A DNA stretch of 10,472 nucleotides from Desulfobulbaceae bacterium UBA2213. Lineage in GTDB: Bacteria > Desulfobacterota > Desulfobulbia > Desulfobulbales > Desulfocapsaceae. The stretch spans positions 1,922 to 12,393 of the forward strand of contig DCUN01000041.1 in the NCBI GenBank assembly GCA_002327225.1, in the 5' to 3' direction. The position numbers and the translations under genes were made by a program. Positions 7,729 to 10,472 of the stretch are shown here, piece after piece (position 1 is the first letter of the stretch; the number at the start of each line of letters is the position of its first letter). The notes under the pieces are model-generated. The model ran no database searches and was not told where the DNA came from. It saw only the letters and a program-made list of their open reading frames with translations.

Positions 7729-7968
7729 TTATTGTACTTTCTTGCTCTTCTTATATAACAATTCAGGGTCAAGATCCAAATGATTTGCCCATTCAATGGA
7801 ATCAAAACTCACTCTTACAGAATTAAATAAAGAAACATCTTTTAATTCTGCAAACTGCCCCATTTCCAGGTACGGCGAGACATCAAAGAACCGTTCTTCT
7901 TCATTCTCAAATTTGAGAAGAAGCCTGTATCCGGCCAGCGGCTTTACACTTTTTACTGCCCAGTACAT
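7729..7968 (-). CDS. DUF2442-family small protein, partner of the DUF4160 gene
   Basis: The 79-residue protein has the DUF2442 pattern: an N-terminal strand pair (VKSVKPLAGYRLLLKFENEEERFFDVSPYL) and the C-terminal SIEWANHLDLDPELLY, which matches the family's W-N-x-D-x-x-PE-x-LY ending. A good AGAGG site precedes ATG at 7968. The DUF4160 stop is 16 bases upstream, and argH begins 31 bases downstream on the same strand. DUF2442 and DUF4160 genes are commonly adjacent and have been suggested as toxin-antitoxin-like pairs, but biochemical roles are not established to my knowledge. The family call is firm; the function is unknown. Confidence 0.8.
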   Translation of the reverse strand: MYWAVKSVKPLAGYRLLLKFENEEERFFDVSPYLEMGQFAELKDVSLFNSVRVSFDSIEWANHLDLDPELLYKKSKKVQ

Positions 7969-7984
7969 TTTTTGCCTCTTATTA

Positions 7985-8251
7985 TCATTTCAATGGTTCA
8001 ATCTTAAATGGTAACTCACCATGAGAGGCAAGCTCCCAATCTGCCAATAACTCTTCCTTGTGTATTTCTGTCCAGGCAAGAACGAGCTTCGTCTGTTTTC
8101 CCGGCAATTCACCCTCTGTAATTTCACATGTCCGTATATCAACAACGGCCTTGCTGTTTTGATAATACGCATGGATATGAGGAGGATTATGCTCACCTGG
8201 TGCACAATACATACGGATTATAATTCCATAAAACATGGAGATTATCGGCAT
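7985..8251 (-). CDS. DUF4160-family small protein
   Basis: The 88-residue protein begins MPIISMFYGIIIRMY, followed by the family's hallmark HNPPHIHAYY (residues 21-30), and ends in a WELASHGELPFKIEPL segment. That arrangement is typical of DUF4160. The histidine-rich HxPHxH motif could bind metal or be catalytic, but no activity is established that I can cite. ATG at 8251 has a modest GGGTGA sequence ahead of it. It forms a two-gene unit with the DUF2442 gene downstream (16-base gap). Toxin-antitoxin behaviour is a plausible but unproven reading. Confidence 0.8.
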   Translation of the reverse strand: MPIISMFYGIIIRMYCAPGEHNPPHIHAYYQNSKAVVDIRTCEITEGELPGKQTKLVLAWTEIHKEELLADWELASHGELPFKIEPLK

Positions 8252-8308
8252 TCAATCACCCGTTGGGAAGATAAAAAGCAGAAATTAGTTCAGTCCCCAT
8301 TTTTCAAC

Positions 8309-8348
8309 CTTAACCTATTTTCAAATTAGGGAAACTGGGGAGTGTCCC
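8309..8348. repeat. 40-bp direct repeat, copy 1
   Basis: This stretch (cttaacctattttcaaatta..ggggagtgtccc) recurs at 8718-8757 with 37 of 40 identical bases. Here it also contains a perfect inverted repeat, AAATTAGGG (8323-8331) and CCCTAATTT (8346-8354), giving a hairpin. A shorter relative, gggagtgtccctaatttc, is found at 8934-8951. The two full copies bracket the lone DUF2442 gene. The remainder of the 8252-8393 gap shows no gene. Confidence 0.75.
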
Positions 8349-8393
8349 TAATTTCCCTAATTTCTTCTATGGGCGGTCAGTTTTCCTGTCCGA

Positions 8394-8675
8394 CTAATGC
8401 TTTTGTGCGCCGCTTAGTTTTGATACCAAAGGGTACCGTTCCGGGTGCCTGATGGATTCAATCGCAAGGTCAACATCCATATCGGGCCAATAAAAGTGCC
8501 CAGGCTGTGGGCACTCCACATGCAGGATAGCAGACACCCGTGCTTCCTTAAACCAGGGGAATTCGTCGAATGGTAAAAACAACTCCTCCTCCGCAGCAAG
8601 AAGCCAAATACCATGCGGAGAAATGTTTGTTACCTCAAGCAGAGAAGTGTCGATGCCAAGCGCTTGTGATTTCAT
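8394..8675 (-). CDS. Second DUF2442-family protein, of a different subtype
   Basis: The 93-residue protein has the pattern EVTNISPHGIWLL, EEELFLPFDEFPWF, HFYWPDMDVDLAIESI and HPERYPL. This is the longer DUF2442 subtype, distinct from the 79-residue one at 7729-7968. ATG at 8675 gives MKSQALGIDTS, the typical N-terminus of this subtype; only a weak AAGAG precedes it at short spacing. No DUF4160 gene lies beside it, so it is an orphan in this window. It sits between two 40-bp direct repeats, which suggests movement as a small cassette or insertion of repeats on both sides. Its role is unknown. Confidence 0.75.
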   Translation of the reverse strand: MKSQALGIDTSLLEVTNISPHGIWLLAAEEELFLPFDEFPWFKEARVSAILHVECPQPGHFYWPDMDVDLAIESIRHPERYPLVSKLSGAQKH

Positions 8676-8717
8676 TGCTCTTTGCTTTTTCGATGTCCTA
8701 TTTAAACAATAACATCT

Positions 8718-8757
8718 CTTAACCTATTTTCAAATTATGGGAATTGGGGAGTGTCCC
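8718..8757. repeat. 40-bp direct repeat, copy 2
   Basis: This is the second copy of the 8309-8348 repeat, with three mismatches clustered at its positions 21-27. Its last bases, gggagtgtccc, also form the left edge of the nested inverted-repeat element that follows. Confidence 0.75.
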
Positions 8758-8950
8758 AGGAGTGTCCGGTTTGGAAATTGCAATAGCCTTCAGAACGATC
8801 AAATCCCCCCTACCCCCCCTTTTTCAAAGGGGGGACTTGATGCTTCCCCCTTTGAAAAAGGGGGATCGAGGGGGATTTGCTGTACACGGAAACAATATTT
8901 TTACCGGATGCAATTTTTAAACCGGACAATGCTGGGAGTGTCCCTAATTT
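8742..8950. repeat. Nested inverted-repeat element with C/G-run hairpins
   Basis: The outer arms 8754-8782 and 8909-8937 are reverse complements over 29 bases with four mismatches. The pairing extends outward through AATT(G/A)GGGA-type sequence to about 8742 and 8950. Inside, 8801-8835 and 8845-8878 form a second inverted pair (aaatcccccc...ctttttcaaaggggg / ccccctttgaaaaagggggatcg...gggggattt). Each arm is itself near-palindromic around ctttttcaaag. Such C/G-run repeats recur as dispersed families in many bacterial genomes (general knowledge). There is no plausible gene in 8676-8974. Confidence 0.7.
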
Positions 8951-8974
8951 CTCTAAAGCTCACCACAGCCTGCG

Positions 8975-9694
8975 CTATGTGAGTGTTCCATCCTTTTGGG
9001 TTGGTTTAATGCGTGCCCCGCTTGACAATTTTCTGTTTTGATTGGTGGATAGAACCCTAAGAACCGCCATTTCTTTATGAAATGCATCAAATTTTTCAGC
9101 AATATCTTTATCGACGAACCGCTCCATAGAATTTTCGTAAAAATATTCTACGGAGCTTGTATCAATCTTATTTGCAACGATAAAACTTTTAACAATAACA
9201 GAAAATGTCAATGGTGCTTTATGATCAATCTGGCACTCCTCCCACTCTACAATTTCTTTTGTAAGTGCACACTTGACGGGTCTATTTTTAAATTGTTGTT
9301 TTTTGAACCCTCGCAACCGTTCATGAACAAGGAAGCGACAAGCCCTTGGAAAATGTTGGTTATCAGATGGAGCCCCATTAATTGCAAGCAGGTAGCTAAA
9401 TAGCTGTTTTTCATCTATGCCGCCCATGAGAAAAAAACACTTTATGCCTTTAAAATATGGATGATAGTCAACCAAGACAGATTTTATGTAGTCACCGGTA
9501 TCTGTTTCGTAAGCCTTTATTTCTTCCTTATCCAAACCACAATCCATATAAACGAGATCGGAAATGTTCTTAAAATCCTCTCCATTTAACTCTTCACCAA
9601 CTTCATAAGAGTTTAAAATGTCTTTGTAAAATGCAAGTGCTTTGGACTTTGAGTCAAAGTTCTTGTCACCGATTGTAATGGAATATCTACCCAT
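8975..9694 (-). CDS. DUF3223/DCL-type protein with HNH-like motif
   Basis: The 239-residue protein begins with a DUF3223 (DCL family)-like segment, ITIGDKNFDSKSKALAFYKDILNSYEVGE (about residues 6-34). A middle region follows (LFSYLLAINGAPSD). The C-terminal half carries a possible nuclease-like motif: KCALTKEIVEWEECQIDHKAPLTF (Cys142, Cys154, Asp157, His158). The C..T.E..xxDHxxP arrangement resembles HNH-type folds, but a complete catalytic set is not provable by eye. ATG at 9694 has no Shine-Dalgarno sequence and lies only 17 bases from an attC-like site, as is common for integron cassette genes. The composition is AT-rich compared with the dap operon. A role in DNA cleavage or defence is inference only. 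Confidence 0.65.
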   Translation of the reverse strand: MGRYSITIGDKNFDSKSKALAFYKDILNSYEVGEELNGEDFKNISDLVYMDCGLDKEEIKAYETDTGDYIKSVLVDYHPYFKGIKCFFLMGGIDEKQLFSYLLAINGAPSDNQHFPRACRFLVHERLRGFKKQQFKNRPVKCALTKEIVEWEECQIDHKAPLTFSVIVKSFIVANKIDTSSVEYFYENSMERFVDKDIAEKFDAFHKEMAVLRVLSTNQNRKLSSGARIKPTQKDGTLT

Positions 9695-9710
9695 ATTTTT
9701 TTTAAATCGC

Positions 9711-9801
9711 GCCCAACGCTAAGCTCAGCGGACAGCGCCAATGAAATAGCCGCTTCAGCGCCGCAGACGTTCACGCCGTCCGCTGAAGCGTTTTGTTAAC
9801 C
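9711..9801 (-). other. Integron attC-like recombination site
   Basis: Read on the minus strand, the site begins GGTTAAC (9801-9795, one mismatch to the R'' consensus RYYYAAC) and ends GTTGGGC (9717-9711, perfect GTTRRRY). Between them TCAGCGGAC (9786-9778) pairs exactly with GTCCGCTGA (9733-9725) as the L''/L' stem. Partly unpaired spacers (AAAACGC and GCTTAGC) lie outside the stem, and a variable loop lies inside. The 91-base length and the R-spacer-L-loop-L-spacer-R order fit attC sites. The upstream gene's stop codon lies inside the left box and the next gene starts 17 bases after the right box, as in cassette arrays. No integrase gene is in the window. Confidence 0.6.
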
Positions 9802-9963
9802 TTTACGTTTAATAAGTTCGTTTAAAGATTTGCCATTGGGTAGTACATAACTCCCTTCTTCCGGAAAATATAATGATGTAGATTTTTGCTGAATAAACAT
9901 TTCTGACATCAGAAATGCCACGTAGGCATCTAGCGAGAAAGAATGTGGGGTCAGGTCTTGCAA
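9796..9963 (-). pseudogene. 3' fragment of a truncated cassette gene
   Basis: An open frame ends in TAA at 9798-9796, inside the attC-like site. Its last residues read LYFPEEGSYVLPNGKSLNEL and then IKRKG, preceded by SLDAYVAFLMSEMFIQQKSTS. The frame is closed by TGA at 9964-9966, just beyond a GGGGTCAGGTCTTGCA sequence (9947-9962) that looks like the edge of mobile DNA. The upstream part of the gene therefore appears to be lost or displaced. Residual internal ATGs (for example at about 9900) could still give a peptide of about 34 residues. The family is not recognised. Confidence 0.5.
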
Positions 9964-10020
9964 TCAAACTCTCATTCTCACGGCACGCCGGGAGCACAAC
10001 AAAAGATGAAAATCGTAGAA

Positions 10021-10091
10021 GAGCCATGATATAATTCAATACAACAGGGGTAAGAAACAAAAACTTTTGTATTGGAGGTGTATCATGGCTC
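10021..10091 (+). promoter_or_regulatory. Long hairpin covering the transposase start codon
   Basis: GAGCCATGATA (10021-10031) is exactly complementary to TATCATGGCTC (10081-10091), which contains the start ATG. Inside it, CAATACAA (10037-10044) pairs with TTGTATTG (10067-10074), leaving a 22-base loop. The GGAGG ribosome-binding sequence lies in the internal bulge. In mRNA this could limit translation initiation. It may alternatively be a stem of the IS110 bridge RNA. Confidence 0.55.
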
Positions 10092-10472
10092 AGAAAAAGT
10101 ATACCGAATCTGTCTCTGTAATTCACCCGTTTTGTTGCGGTCTGGATATTCATAAGAATAAAATTTCAGCTTGCCTGCTTTACGAAGAAGAAGGGCAGAC
10201 CAACATGGTTATTCGGGAATTCAGTGCATTCACCGATGATCTTGTCGCACTGCGAGAGTGGTTGCTTGAATATAAATGTCCCGTTGTATCCATGGAAAGT
10301 ACTGGAGTCTACTGGCGTCCGGTTCATAATATTCTGGAAAAGTATTTTGAAATAGTGCTTGTTAATGCACGTCATTATAAAAATGTTCCCGGACGCAAGA
10401 CGGATATCGGCGACAGTCAATGGCTAGCCGAACTTCTACGTTACGGTTTACTCAAAGGAAGTTTTATTCCTC
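10085..10472 (+). CDS. IS110-family transposase, N-terminal part
   Basis: The 129 visible residues contain the RuvC-like DEDD domain of IS110 transposases. The first aspartate is in CGLDIHKNKI (about residue 21), the glutamate in SMESTGVYWRP, and the two further aspartates in NARHYKNVPGRKTDIGDSQWLAELLRYG. These enzymes recombine DNA under guidance of a bridge RNA in the characterised members. The C-terminal serine-containing Tnp_20 domain lies beyond the window. ATG at 10085 follows TTGGAGG at good spacing. It is the only gene on the plus strand, opposite to all other genes here. Confidence 0.93.
   Translation, partial: MAQKKYTESVSVIHPFCCGLDIHKNKISACLLYEEEGQTNMVIREFSAFTDDLVALREWLLEYKCPVVSMESTGVYWRPVHNILEKYFEIVLVNARHYKNVPGRKTDIGDSQWLAELLRYGLLKGSFIP

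Larger units (their letters stand above)
9961..10472 (+). mobile_element. IS110-family insertion sequence, left part (runs off window)
   Basis: The transposase gene and its noncoding leader form the left part of an IS110-family element. The left end cannot be fixed, because these elements often lack terminal inverted repeats. It is placed near the point where the upstream cassette gene frame breaks (about 9945-9965). The roughly 120-base leader is where IS110-group elements usually encode their guide (bridge) RNA. Confidence 0.55.

Noticed and set aside
8801..8878. C/G-run repeats considered as a CRISPR-like array or rho-independent terminator
   Set aside because: There are only two units, in inverted orientation, with no regular spacers and no T tract; a dispersed palindromic repeat is a better explanation.
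9809..10153. 114-codon open frame on the minus strand across the attC-side fragment and IS110 leader
   Set aside because: It runs antisense into the IS110 transposase start and is in a different frame from the fragment that ends inside the attC-like site; composition and context do not support it.
10166..10420. 84-codon open frame on the minus strand
   Set aside because: It is entirely antisense to the IS110 transposase DEDD domain.

Overview
The window looks like a Gram-negative, Desulfobacterota-type chromosome (Desulfobulbales or relatives). This is inferred from the gene order argH, FN3 lipoprotein, lysA, dapF, dapA, dapB, folK, YHS protein, talC-type transaldolase. No taxonomic marker gene is present, so the assignment is an inference.

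Positions 1-7697 form a compact housekeeping block read entirely on the minus strand. Transcription runs from argH (end of arginine synthesis) through an FN3-repeat lipoprotein to lysA, dapF, dapA and dapB, the diaminopimelate/lysine branch that feeds peptidoglycan and lysine. It continues into folK (folate synthesis). A separate strong sigma70-type promoter (457-484) with an adjacent palindrome then drives a small membrane-anchored YHS-type cysteine protein and a translationally coupled transaldolase cut by the left window edge. Most gaps are short or overlapping. The exceptions are the dapA-dapB gap, which holds a 134-bp element with terminal inverted repeats, and the folK-YHS gap, which holds the promoter.

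Positions 7698-10472 are accessory DNA and visibly more AT-rich. Just upstream of argH lies a DUF4160-DUF2442 gene pair. A second, lone DUF2442 gene follows, bracketed by near-identical 40-bp direct repeats. Next comes a nested inverted-repeat element containing C/G-run hairpins, then a gene for a DUF3223/DCL-type protein with an HNH-like motif. That gene starts 17 bases after a sequence with the architecture of an integron attC recombination site (9711-9801). On the other side of the attC is the 3' tail of another gene whose stop codon lies inside the site, as in integron cassettes. That tail is cut by mobile DNA leading into an IS110-family transposase that runs off the right edge. A hairpin over the transposase start codon is a notable feature of the IS leader.

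No rRNA, tRNA or CRISPR array was seen. The most interesting part is the 8.3-10.1 kb patchwork: an integron-cassette-like segment (possibly attC sites without an integrase) carrying an uncharacterised HNH-like protein and disrupted by several different repeat elements.
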